Assembly: GCA_038501785.1 (NCBI GenBank)
Contig: JBAMJR010000009.1
Location: 6,825,001-6,889,000, forward strand
Direction: 5' to 3'
Origin: Myoxocephalus aenaeus
Lineage: Eukaryota; Chordata; Actinopteri; Perciformes; Cottidae
Length of the DNA: 64,000 bases
Shown: in pieces, positions 10,805 to 21,662 of the stretch
Layout: the number at the start of each line of letters is the position of its first letter
How positions within the stretch are numbered: position 1 is the first letter of the stretch
Made by a program: the position numbers and the translations under genes
The notes under the pieces: generated by a model
What the model was told of the DNA's origin: nothing
The model's database searches: none
What the model saw: the letters and a program-made list of their open reading frames with translations, nothing else

Positions 10805-11857
10805 CTTCTTGTATCAGAAGTATCAGCTGTAAGACTCCTTAATTCATCGTCCTCCCCCATTTAGAATGTAGCGTTTAGTTGTTGTTTTCTCTACTTTGTA
10901 GCAAATTGGGACTAAAATCTGAATTGTGTTGCGCAGCCCTGTTGTACAATGACAAATACAAACCTTGAAACCTTTTAACCTTTAATGAGTAAAAAATAAA
11001 ACATGATTTGATGATCAGTTGCGATATGCAAGACAATGCCAATTCTTAGTCAGAGACCCCACACACACAGTCACCATATACGGTCTTAATGTTGTCTTTT
11101 AAGATTGTTCAGCTGCCTCCAAAGTGGCTTGAAAAAGTCAGTGAATGCAACTTTGAAATGCTCCTTCTTCAATTAAAGACCCGCCCCAGTAGCTATGTAG
11201 TATTATGTGAATCTGCTCGGTGTAGTAGTACTATGGGCGGGGCCCTGGGTAGTTTTAAACGTGATGTCGCTATTACCTGTTCTTATAAATAAATAAATAA
11301 ATAAATGATTCTTACAACAGTTGATCTCTTATTCTGGGAATTGAAATAACTGGCGGTGCCTCCATTAAAATTAAGAAAGTAAAATAAAAGCCTCTTATTA
11401 AGTCCTTTTATCTTGTGTTTTAATTGTTTTTTAGCCTTTTTTTCAAACAGTTCTTCCCAAAAACATGAATTTGTCTTTCTGTGATGAACTTTGACACTCC
11501 AAAGATACTTTAACTGCCTTAAAAATACAGTTTGGTATTTATACAATAACAAAATGACATGCAGATCCCTTATGAAATACATGTCAATAGAGATACGACA
11601 CAATATCAAAAACACAGAATAATTATCTCTTTCTATTTCAAGTCTTCGCTGTTAGTTTCAGGACAACCCAATTACACAAAGAAAACAAAGATGGACATAT
11701 TCCTCTGCTAAACAAGAAGCTGTTAGACAGAATGCACACGCATTAAGGAATCATGGACACATTATGCTCATTGGCATGAACTCTAACCTTTGAACTGTAA
11801 AGATTATGACTCTTATTTCTATATGTATCCACTTTCAGCTTAATTTTAGAAAACTAT
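10805..11857. other. Intergenic gap before the PIM-like kinase
   Basis: No gene is supported. A short (AAAT)n run lies at 11286-11307. The rest is AT-rich with scattered short frames and no splice-consistent coding. Confidence 0.5.
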
Positions 11858-12061
11858 TTACATCGTGATGTCTAAATGATTATTTGTAGACAGGGCTACA
11901 TCAATAAACACCTTATTGAAGTCATATCTTTGTTTGGAGTGGTCAGTTATCTCCAGGTTTATGTGTTTTGGAGGTTTTACAATGACTGAAGTCAATTGGA
12001 TGTCTTCAGTGAAACCAAACACATTCTGTAATTCACCTTTCCAGCTTTTTGACTTTGACAT
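11858..12061 (-). CDS. Unrecognised 67-residue open frame, possible gene fragment
   Basis: A minus-strand ATG-to-stop frame encodes a protein-like sequence beginning MSKSKSWKGELQNVFGF. It has mixed charged and hydrophobic residues (for example VIVKPPKHINLEITDHSKQR) and no low complexity. I do not recognise a family. It lies head to head with the PIM-like kinase, 134 bases left of its first supported exon. It could be a small gene, a fragment of a decayed gene or transposon, or chance. No splice sites or poly(A) signal decide the matter. Confidence 0.25.
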   Translation of the reverse strand: MSKSKSWKGELQNVFGFTEDIQLTSVIVKPPKHINLEITDHSKQRYDFNKVFIDVALSTNNHLDITM

Positions 12062-12194
12062 TTTTATGTTTTATAGGTTTGTTTGTTTGTTACTATGGTT
12101 ATTTCAGCCTCTATATGTATATGTTTATATTTAATATTTGTGAACGGAACCCATGGTGGGTTCTGAAGTTCTTGTTCTTGTCTTTGATAACCAG

Positions 12195-15100
12195 GGTTCC
12201 ACTGCATTCACTCTCATTCTCAACATTTTAGCAGAGGGAAACACAAGTCTTGGATCTTTACTGCAACATATTTTCACAAATATTTCTGTTGAGGAACTTT
12301 ACAAAAACAACATGGATGCAAAGACATTAAAGACTCTTCGTTCTTTGGAGTCGGAGAAGGATTTAGGTGAGAGTGAACTCTTGTTTAACAGCTGCTTTCC
12401 ATGCACTGCAAACAGTTTCTCATCAAGTCACTTTGCCTGTAGTTTAGTGTGTTTTCCTTAAAAACAGTTAAGTTGCCTCACTCTTTATCTGACTGGAAAG
12501 TTCTTGAAACAAGTTGACTGTTATTGAAACAGATTATATATACAGTATACATATCTTATATAGTGTTAATTCACAGTTAATTACAGACAGAGGTAACTTG
12601 ATCAGCTGAACTGTAGTTGCAGAGTAATAATAATATGATTTTACTGAAAGGCTGTGTCCTCCATCAGAGTTAGTAATGAGTTGAAACTCAAGTAAAAGTA
12701 TAAATACTGCCATAACATTTGACTGAAGTAAAAGTACAAAAGTATTATCAGCCAAATGGACTTGGTGTCAAAAATACAAGTACTTGTTGGGCCCAATAGC
12801 TTTTAATAAGTGTTGTTATTTTCCTTTATTTATATACATGATGATATTCTACATATTACATAACTGCAATGTTATTACTGCTACATTGATAACGAAGGAC
12901 TTTAATGTCACAGCTAAGTACTAAAATCTTCAATTGTAATGTGCAAAGTCACTCATAACTAAAGCTGTCAAATAAACGTAGTGGAGTACAAAGCTAAATG
13001 TTTAACTGTATTTAAATGCATTCATTTGTAGAACACAGTGGCTGCACCACCAAACCCAACAACTGCGTGGGGACAGACTGTAGGGTGACAGAGACCAAAA
13101 GATCGGCCGGCATTAATTGCCCAAAAGCACCCAGAAAAAGGCAGAGGGGTGCCAGAGGACCCACTGAAACCAAGCGGACCAAAGGTAAGTACTGCGCAGA
13201 ATGGGAGGTCCCCCAAAAGAAGCAGAGGGTTGGCAGAAACAATGTCGACACCGGCAAACTCATTGAGGTGCCAATGGCGGGCCGGATGGCCCACGGCACC
13301 AAGAGAAAGGCCGGCGCTGAAAGTGTGACACCCAATAAGAAGAGGAGGGAGATGGACTGTGACCTCTCCAAGAGCTCCAGCAGCCCTTCAGCCTCCCAGC
13401 AGAGCAATGGGAGCATGGTCACCTCAGTCACCATATGCAAACGTAAGCTGATGATGTGACAGAAAATGAGATGAGTGCCAAGGAGTAGTCTGACACATAA
13501 CTCCCTGTAAAGTTAAAAGATGTAGGTTTTTTAATACATGTTTTGTACGAATTAAAACAAACCAGATCAAATGTCTTCATTGGTGAACCTTCAGAGGTTC
13601 TGGTCAATAGATGTTTGCTACATTTGGGCTGCGCCATGGCAGCTATTTCCCCCTTGCTTACAGTCTGCAGCTAAGCTAACCTGCTAATGGTGGTGGCTTC
13701 ATATTTACCGCACAGACACGAGAGTGGTTTCCATCTTTGCCTCTAACTCTCAGCAGAAAAGCAAGGAATTGTATTTCCCAAAACAGGAAAATATTCCTTT
13801 TGTAATTTAAAGCAAATTTAGACTTAGACATTTTTGCTGGCTATAATAACGAAGAAGGTCATGTTCCTCACAGATGTTGTGTTTGTGTGTTTAGCCACAT
13901 TTGAGGACGCGTACCTGCAGCTTGAAGAGCTCGGAGAAGGAGGCTTTGGATCCGTGTACACTGGGAAAAGGAAGACTGATAATTTACCAGTAAGTATTAC
14001 GTTGGTATTCTCACATCACACACACAGTGATCGCTCCGTGCTCTAACCAAAGCACTGCTGCTTCTGTCCTGTAGGTGGCCATCAAACGCATCCTCAAAGT
14101 TGATGTGGAGGGTCGACCAACGGTGAGTGATGTCTCAGCACCGACTGTTAACGTCATTGTTGAACTTTCCAGTTACGTTTTGGTTGATGAGGGAAACATA
14201 AGCACATCTATTCAGACACTCATTTAGTTATTTATATTGTTTCCTCCAGGTCTCTCAAAGGAAGACAACCTTGGCCCCCTTGGAGGCGCTCCTCATGTTG
14301 AGAGCAGGAGGTGGACGGGCATCTGTGGGGAAATTTGCCGCCGTGTCATTAATAGATTGGTATGATCTGGACCAGGAGGTTATCCTGGTCATGGAGAGAC
14401 CAGTCCCCTGTGTTGACCTCTTGACATACCTGGATAACCACAATGGTCCGCTGAGGGAAGACCAGGCCAAGGTACTGAAGCTGGGTGGAGCCTGCTTCTG
14501 TGTTGGTGTTTGGTGCTCCCTTCAAGCGTTTACATTTGTTTCATTTCTCTCTGTCTCAGGACATCATGAAGCAGCTGGTGAAAGCAGCCATCCAAATGCT
14601 CTCTGAGGAAGTCTTCCATCGCGACATTAAGGCAGAAAATGTCCTCGTCCAAACCAACTCCGATGTCCCTCGAGTGCGGATCATAGACTTTGGATGTGGC
14701 TGCTTTGTGAGGAAGATACCATACTTCTATAGAGACTACTTTGGTAAGCCGTCTGGCTTCTGCTCCATCTGTTGATCTTTGGAGTGACTTTCATTTGAAT
14801 CGTACCCTCATCCTTTGTTTCTTTCCGTCTCCATCAATGTGTCTTGTAGGAACCTCTGCGTACGCTCCTCCAGAGTGTTATTCAGCGGGGAGATACGAGG
14901 CCGGCCCCACCACGGTCCGGCAGCTTGGCGCGCTGCTCTTTGAATTGCTGGATGGACACAAACAGTTTAACACCTCAGAGTTCCTCCAAAGGAAAATCAC
15001 CCTCAGCAGTGAACTGTCCCGAGGTGAGACCATGCTGGTGTCAATACAGTGTCTGAGTTTTGTAATGATAATAATGTGCAGAGTCTTTTCCTTCCATGTT

Positions 15101-15255
15101 CCAATGGATCACTGCAGCATCCACCCTAACGTTTGCTTTGCTCTGCCTCCTCTCGCCCCTCAGACTGCCAGGATTTGTTGCAGATGTGTTTGGCCATAAA
15201 CCCGAGGGGTCGTGCCACCCTGGAGCAGATGCAGCGGCACCCCTGGTTCAAGTGA
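12195..15255 (+). CDS. PIM-like serine/threonine protein kinase (5' end uncertain)
   Basis: PIM kinases are constitutively active cytosolic or nuclear Ser/Thr kinases that promote survival and growth; fish carry many copies. Exons with GT-AG borders and matching phases are 12195-12366, 13032-13442, 13895-13989, 14075-14122, 14250-14471, 14560-14743, 14850-15023 and 15164-15255 (TGA), together 465 residues. Kinase motifs seen are the glycine loop LGEGGFGSVYTG, catalytic lysine VAIKR, a proline-containing hinge ERPVPCVDLL, catalytic loop HRDIKAEN, metal-binding DFG, APPE and the C-terminal HPWFK. About 195 residues precede the kinase domain: a helical piece (TAFTLILNILAEGNTSLG) and a Lys/Arg-rich exon with nuclear-localisation-like KRQRGARG and NKKRRE. 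The start codon is not fixed, because exon 12195 opens at an acceptor and an upstream exon may exist. In the helix F region VRQLGALL stands where PIMs have a W-SLG-type motif. Confidence 0.85.
12680..13000. mobile_element. Teleost interspersed repeat in kinase intron 1
   Basis: Words such as 'aagtaaaagtac', 'actaaagctgtcaaataaa' and 'gtagtggagtac' in this order are the hallmark of a very common teleost repeat that I know by sequence but not by a secure name. A fragment in the opposite orientation lies at 49430-49600. Confidence 0.55.
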
Positions 15256-15410
15256 AACGGCACAACCCGACCCCAACACATCCCACCTCCCCTTTAGATG
15301 GGCCTGGACCTGATTATGATGTCTGTCTGTCTGTCTGTATACGATATAGCACTTTGTCTCTGTGACTGTGATGCAGTTCTATTACACTGTTCTTGTTAGT
15401 ATTTTAATTC

Positions 15411-15738
15411 AGTGTTACAATGTTAATGCTATTTTAATTCAATGTTACTATGTTAATGCTATTTTAATTCTGTTTGAATGTTGATGCTTTTTTAATTAAA
15501 TGTTACTATGTTGATGACATCTTAATTCTCTTTTAATGTTAATGCTATTTTAATTTTGTTTGAATGTTAATGCTATTTAAATTCTGTTTCAATGTTGATG
15601 CTTTTTTCATTAAATGTTACAATGTTGATGCTATTTTAATTAACTGTTACAATGTTAATGCTATTTTAATTCAATGTTACTATGTTGATGATATTTTAAT
15701 TCAATGTTTCAATGTTAATGCTATTTTCATTCTGTTTA
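15411..15738. repeat. Minisatellite, 30-bp unit, about 11 degenerate copies
   Basis: The unit ATGTTAATGCTATTTTAATT plus ten bases repeats with point changes across the 3' UTR of the PIM-like kinase. Because 30 is a multiple of three it yields an open frame with ten-residue periodicity; this frame is an artefact. Confidence 0.9.
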
Positions 15739-15798
15739 AAAAAATGCAACAATGCAACAAATGTATTGAATGTGTATTCTTCTGTAAATTCTTCTGTA

Positions 15799-15804
15799 AA
15801 TAAA
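15799..15804 (+). promoter_or_regulatory. Candidate poly(A) signal of the PIM-like kinase (AATAAA)
   Basis: AATAAA is followed within 20-40 bases by T- and GT-rich sequence, right after the minisatellite, about 545 bases past the stop. Confidence 0.7.
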
Positions 15805-16123
15805 CGTTTTTTATTGATTGTTACTTGTTTTGTTTATTCATCTGCAATAGAAACTGAAATGGTTGAGGAGGTTAATGTTAGTTTACAATGAGTAAAGCTC
15901 ATGGGTCCTTTGGGACGCAGGGGAGCGTTACTACGCTCGCTTCATTCAGGAGACCAAACAGCCTGCAGCATGCGTTGTGCTGATGTGCATGTGTTGCTGT
16001 GCTTTCAGGTGCGGAACAGTGGTGAAAACTGTACAAAAGTAGCGACACGGATGTATCATAACTTTAGGAGGAACACACTATCAGTAATGCAAATATGAAT
16101 GTATATCAGAGTTTTGCAAGTTG

Positions 16124-16200
16124 AATGTCATAACGTGTCATAAAGGTATGTCATTACGTGTCAGGGGGATACGTTATGACATACCTTTATGACATACGTT
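16124..16200. repeat. Imperfect inverted repeat (about 28-30-bp arms)
   Basis: AACGTGTCATAAAGGTATGTC in the left arm pairs with GACATACCTTTATGACATACGTT in the right arm, with a 2-base indel, one mismatch and a loop around 'gtcagggggat'. Confidence 0.8.
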
Positions 16201-17180
16201 CCTTGAACCTTTCTAAACCCTCAATACATGAAGATCTCTGTTTAGTGATGTTACACATTGCGCTGCAGCTTGACCTGCTTTAATTATTGATCAGAGGTTA
16301 TATTATTGGTAAAACAAGAAATGTAGAGCTGGTGTCCAAAGGCTCAGTGCTGGGACACAAGAAGCAGCATCTGGAATGGTGAGCACACGAGCATAACCGA
16401 TTTATTACGTCTGTATATGAAAGAGAGTCTCAGCCTGTTAAACCTCCATTCAGTCTCCTCACACTGTGTTATATATACTGCAGCCAAATTCACACTGCAG
16501 CCGTTCTCTTTGTTTCTGTTTCTGTTGAGACACAAAGGGTGTAAGGTGATGTAGTGGTGAGCTCGGGTGCACCGGTCATTGCCAAAGTGCTGATCGGTAC
16601 TCATGACATTACCATCTGACAAAATAAAGATAAACGCAGTTTATTGCCAGCAGCTGTGCCATGTGATGGGCATATAAAACAAGGGATCACAGGAGGAGAT
16701 AAAAGCTTTATTTATTTACTTTTGTTATTGAAGCTGTTTGGACAAAAACGAGTAAATAGATCTTAAATGACGTCTCATCTCGTGAGGAAAGAGCCCGGAA
16801 GACGTTCAAGTCAGGGAGTAAAAGGTATTGAATAAACACTCACAATCGGACACAATATTTTGTTGACGTTGATATGTTGCAGCAAAGGTGACGTCACCAT
16901 GGGACATTGGGATCTGGCCCTCGTGAGGACGGAGGCCCCAAACTGAGGGAAAACGCTCACGTTTTCACAGGTTCAAAGACACTATTCAGGACATTCAGAT
17001 AGGAGTTAAATTTCCTTTTTTGTGGGGCATATTTTTATTTTATCTTATGACGAGGAAACAAGTGGGCTTTTTTTTTAATATACTCCTTTTTTTTTTTTTA
17101 TTGCTTGCATGTTTGCAAGTTTGATTTGTTTTATTTCCTGGAAGGAAGGAACTTCCACAGTTATAAAAAAAAAACGCATT
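16201..17180. other. Intergenic gap upstream of frk
   Basis: No gene is supported. The stretch is AT-rich with T-runs at 17071-17100. It leads into the GC-rich frk promoter. Confidence 0.5.
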
Positions 17181-17189
17181 TTTTTCCGC

Positions 17190-17240
17190 TCCTAGGGGGC
17201 GCTACCCTCCCAAAATGGCCGCCAGGGGGCACCGGGCGTC
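17190..17240 (+). promoter_or_regulatory. frk promoter: two CTCF-like sites and a YY1-like site
   Basis: CCTAGGGGGCGCTACC (from about 17192) and GCCGCCAGGGGGCACC (17217-17232) both fit the CTCF core (CCNNNAGGGGGCGC type). CAAAATGGCCGCC between them fits YY1. They lie 310-360 bases upstream of the frk start codon in a GC-rich setting, typical of a CpG-type vertebrate promoter. Confidence 0.5.
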
Positions 17241-17550
17241 GCTCGGCTCGGAGCCGCTCCCCATTCCTCAGCAGGTGCAGGTGATTAACGCCACATGAAC
17301 TACCAGCCCCGACCAGGAACACTTCACACGTCAAGCGGCGCTGTTTGTGCGCGTTCGCTGGGTGAGTGCCGAGGTCAAAGACCGATCCCGCTGGGATTAT
17401 AAAATCACTCCTGTCATTTTTTGGGGGGAGTTTTGTTTCCGTGTGATGTGGAGCGCGAGCGAGGAGGAGGAGGAGAAGAAGGGATTCCCCCAAACCGTTT
17501 CCGCTCAGTCCCGAACACGGAATGGCTCACAGTGATTGATGGCCGCAATC

Positions 17551-20500
17551 ATGGAGATACAGCAGCGGTTTTCCTCGTGCTGGCAGAGCTTTTTGGCGTG
17601 CTTTAAGAAGCCGGACCAGACCCCCATCCAGACCCCCGTGGTGATCAAGAATAAACACGCTCAACAGAACACACCGGAGCCGGGCTTCCTTCCAGGAGAC
17701 CAATTACCGCCGCCGGTGAAGAAACCCGGTGACCGGTACCTCGCGCAGTACGACTACTCCGCGCGCACGGAGGAGGACCTGAGCTTCAACGCGGGGGATA
17801 CTTTAGAGGCGCTCGATAAAAGTCACGGCGACTGGTGGTTTGCGAAAGCCCTCACCGGGGTCTCTGCGTCCAAGCAGGGGTACATCCCGGCCAATTACGT
17901 GGCGCCCGTGGAGAGCATTGACGCGGAACCGTAAGTGGCCCATCACTCTCTCATTATCGTGTTCGTGTGTGTGTGTGGCATTCGCTGGCGTCGTAAATCA
18001 CCGCTTCACAACACAATTCCCTATATTGCATGTACGGTTGTGATTTTGATTTTATTTTTTCTTTCCCCAAAGGTTTAAAACGCTCTAACATGTTTGTTTT
18101 CGTTCTGTCGTCAGTGCTGAAGTCTTGGCTTAAACCAGTTAATGATCCTCTGAGCAGGAAGTGTATGCTTACAGGTTAATAATTCCCACGGAGGGTTTAA
18201 ACTCATAAACGCACGAGGAAGACTGATTGGGACAAAACAAGTGTTTTAAATCAATCCATCAAATACATACTGGTATTGGGAGGGGATGAGTCTGGGAAAA
18301 TGTACACAAGATTCTTTAGCATACCAACAATTAATTCAAAATGTACACTCTGACTGTTGTAGAACAGGTTGTGACAAGAATGCACATCATTCACATGTTT
18401 TCTGACCACTAATTATAATGTTGAGCATGATCTTTTATTTCTTTACCAAATTAAACAAGCACTTGAACCAAAATGTGCCGGCTACTTTGAAACAACACGA
18501 AGAACTGATGTGTATTTTTTTAAATTTTCTCTACTTTGGTATTTTCTTTTCAAATATAAAGTTTTTAAACTGCTGGAATGCTATAAGCAAATGTGAGCAT
18601 CAGTGAGTTCCCTTGAGAAGAAGGAAAAAAAGTCGATAGGATTTTTCTATTTGTAACCAACAATCCCATTGACTTTGACGCAAGAAAAAAACAAAACAAC
18701 TGCCGACTCATTTCACGGTTCAAAGACTGCCTTCTGTTGTAATACCTGTGACATCAGTCAGGAGAAGTCACAGGGACTGGTTTGGCAGCAAACCAGTTTG
18801 GCTGCAGCTAGCCACCTCAACATGCTATAGCATGTTAGCATCTATAGATGCTAACTTATCCACACATTGTTTTCACCCAAAAAAACTTTACGCCCGTGTG
18901 TAGCTAAATTCTTGGAAAGGGATGGGAGCGTCATCACAAAAACCAAAGGGCCAACCCGTATTTGTGATGCACTCTCGGCGGAACCCGTTTCCTCTCAGCT
19001 GCACGCTGGTTCTTCCCGTTTGGTTAAAAATAGTTCCGATTGCGGGTCCATGCGTCATTTGTGTCACAATTTTTACTAAACCACAAACTTGAGACTGGAT
19101 AGACAACAGTTGGTTTCATAACGCATACGCACAATCATGTTGTCAGTTTGAAGATTCTGGGCTTGTGGACTAGGCTTCCGGTTAAATGTCATCGGCTTCT
19201 GTAGCTATTCTCAGTTTATCCAGGGCCGGGTTAACCTGCTCAAAACCAGCCTGATTATGTGTTTGTGTTCAGGAAATAATTTAGGATTAAAGGATATACA
19301 GACAAATAAAATGTAAAAGTCCCCGGGGATAAGTCTATGGTCTCATTCTACATCTTATTTATTGTTCACAGATTTAGTGAAAAGACCAAACCAACCATAA
19401 TTAGTCCGATTTTCACAGCCCGTCTGTGACTCTCAGCCCCAAACCCATTCGTTCCCACTGAAGATATAAGTCAATAACAACAGGTCTTGTGTACATAAGC
19501 TGTTGTTTAAAGATGCTAAAGCACCTCTCAAAACAGCTGTGCACTGTCTCTTTTAAGCGGCCGCTGCTTAAACAGGAGGGAAATATTACATTTGGTGGGC
19601 ACTATTTTCTTTAGCGGTGGATTGATACACATTTGGTGCATGTGAGATGCATGTGTCACACATGCACGATACTGGTTGGTGGGTCTTTCAGGGGACTTTA
19701 ATAAAAGGACAAGTGTAGAATCTCACCAGACTATATTTTGAACATGAATGATTTTGATCTATTTTTTTTTTTTTTGTGTGAGAACAACAAAATTGATTAG
19801 CCAATTTGCAATCTATCCAAATTACCAGTTAACCCCAGACGGGTTGATCAAATAATTATTTAAATTCAGAGAGCCCTTCCGTTTGACCTGCTCTGCTTCA
19901 TCTCTGATTTTCAGATGGTATTTTCCCGACACAAAGAGGCTGGATGCGGAGAAGATGCTGTTGGCCGGCGGGAACGAGCACGGCGCCTTCCTCATCCGAA
20001 ACTGTGAAAGTCAGAAAGGGGAGCGGTCCCTCTCGGGTAAGCTAAGAAACACTTTGACGGACTCCGACCTCCGTAGAGGGGCTGTGTACATTTTAGAAAG
20101 ATAAAACGACGCAGCATGTTCTTTCAAAAAAGTTGAATTTGGACGTAAAGAAAATGCACGCTTGTTCAATTCAGCAGTAAAACCACAGGCAGTAGCCTGT
20201 GGTGGTTCATGAATGAAATGAAAACACATTTATTTTTAGTTTCTACAAAGTAAACAAGACCCACGCTTTCAGCTAGATGACTGAGTCAATATTGATTCAT
20301 ACGTCATGATGTGTTCAAATGAAATCTTGTGAAAGGTAGTTTTTGGCGAGCATCTAGAATAAATACAGTTGAGATGTTTTCATAGCAATCTGTAAAAAAA
20401 TATTGGAGGGAATTATGACCTGTTTGACTTCCCAACACTGGCTCTAAGCAGCTTATAATGCATAATTAAAACTATTAATGCCAAGATTGATTGTTTAATC

Positions 20501-21604
20501 GTAGCAAATATTTTATTAAAAATACAATCATTTCTTAATCATTTGCATGTGTTTTGTATGCAAATACGACAATAAGAAAAGTAAAGGATGACATTTAGAA
20601 CTTTTTTTTGACGGTTCACACTGACTGTTCAGGAAATTATTTTTAGGGACTGTGGTGAACAAAGTTATTGTGGAGCCTTGAAACCACTGAATGGGTTCAG
20701 TTTGGGAAGATAATATTATTGTATCCATAGCAATACAAGTGTAGATTTTTTTTTTTTTTTCCCAAAGGGAAACCAATGAGTTGTTCCCTATTTAAAAATA
20801 AAATAAATGTATACTATAATGCACTTTTTAAAATGATCAATACCTTCCAGTGCTAACGGGGACTGTGATGAATGTAAATTGGGATGCCACTGTTTATCGC
20901 AATATATTTAATTATACTCATGAGATTCTTTCCAATTCACAGGCCTACTTTTAGCATGCAAGTTATGAAGAACATGCAACTTTCTCTTTTATTTTTTTTA
21001 ACTCAAAGTAAATTCATAAACTATAAAACAAACTCTAAATACACTCCAGGTGTTTAGTTCAATTCAGTATCGCCCAATATCACAAATATACCAATATGAA
21101 TAGTATCTACTGGTAATACAGGTACGTAAGACAGTACATTGTGGTCAATGTATCATGATATTATGTTATGACTTAACGATGTTATGACCTAACGACCTGT
21201 TTGACGCAGCGATGACTTCATTCCGTATCTTAAGCAGCCGGACTGCCGACAAGTTTAAATTACACTAGTGTGTTATTCCACTCGATCAATATTACTTTCC
21301 CAGATGAAGTCACGCTCGGTGGCCAGTTAGCATTCTGCAGTGTACACACATTTCCAAACAGCTTCAGATTGTTCAGTGACTCACTTCTTATCCTCAATTG
21401 ACTCGAATGATTAATGGCTTGAAGGTCATCAAGTTAAATAAATGGCGTTCTGTGCTCCCATAAAGCAGCGTGATCACCTTTATTTCCCAGGGCGTCTAAT
21501 CTGTCTTTCCACGTCGGCCTTGATCGTTCTTTCCATTGAGGCCACATTCCTTCCGTGTTTGTTCATTAAAGCCTGTTGATGAGCCACTAGCCTGAGGTTA
21601 ATTC

Positions 21605-21662
<58 letters not shown>

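Noticed and set aside
13012..13440. 142-residue minus-strand open frame
   Set aside because: It is antisense to the basic exon of the PIM-like kinase, whose phase agrees with its neighbours.
15564..15803. Plus-strand frame with ten-residue repeats (NVNAILIQCY-like)
   Set aside because: It is produced by the 30-bp minisatellite; no start context or family.
17539..17550. Alternative upstream start ATG for frk
   Set aside because: It is in frame but has T at -3, while ATG 17551 has A at -3 and G at +4; the upstream one cannot be excluded but is less likely.
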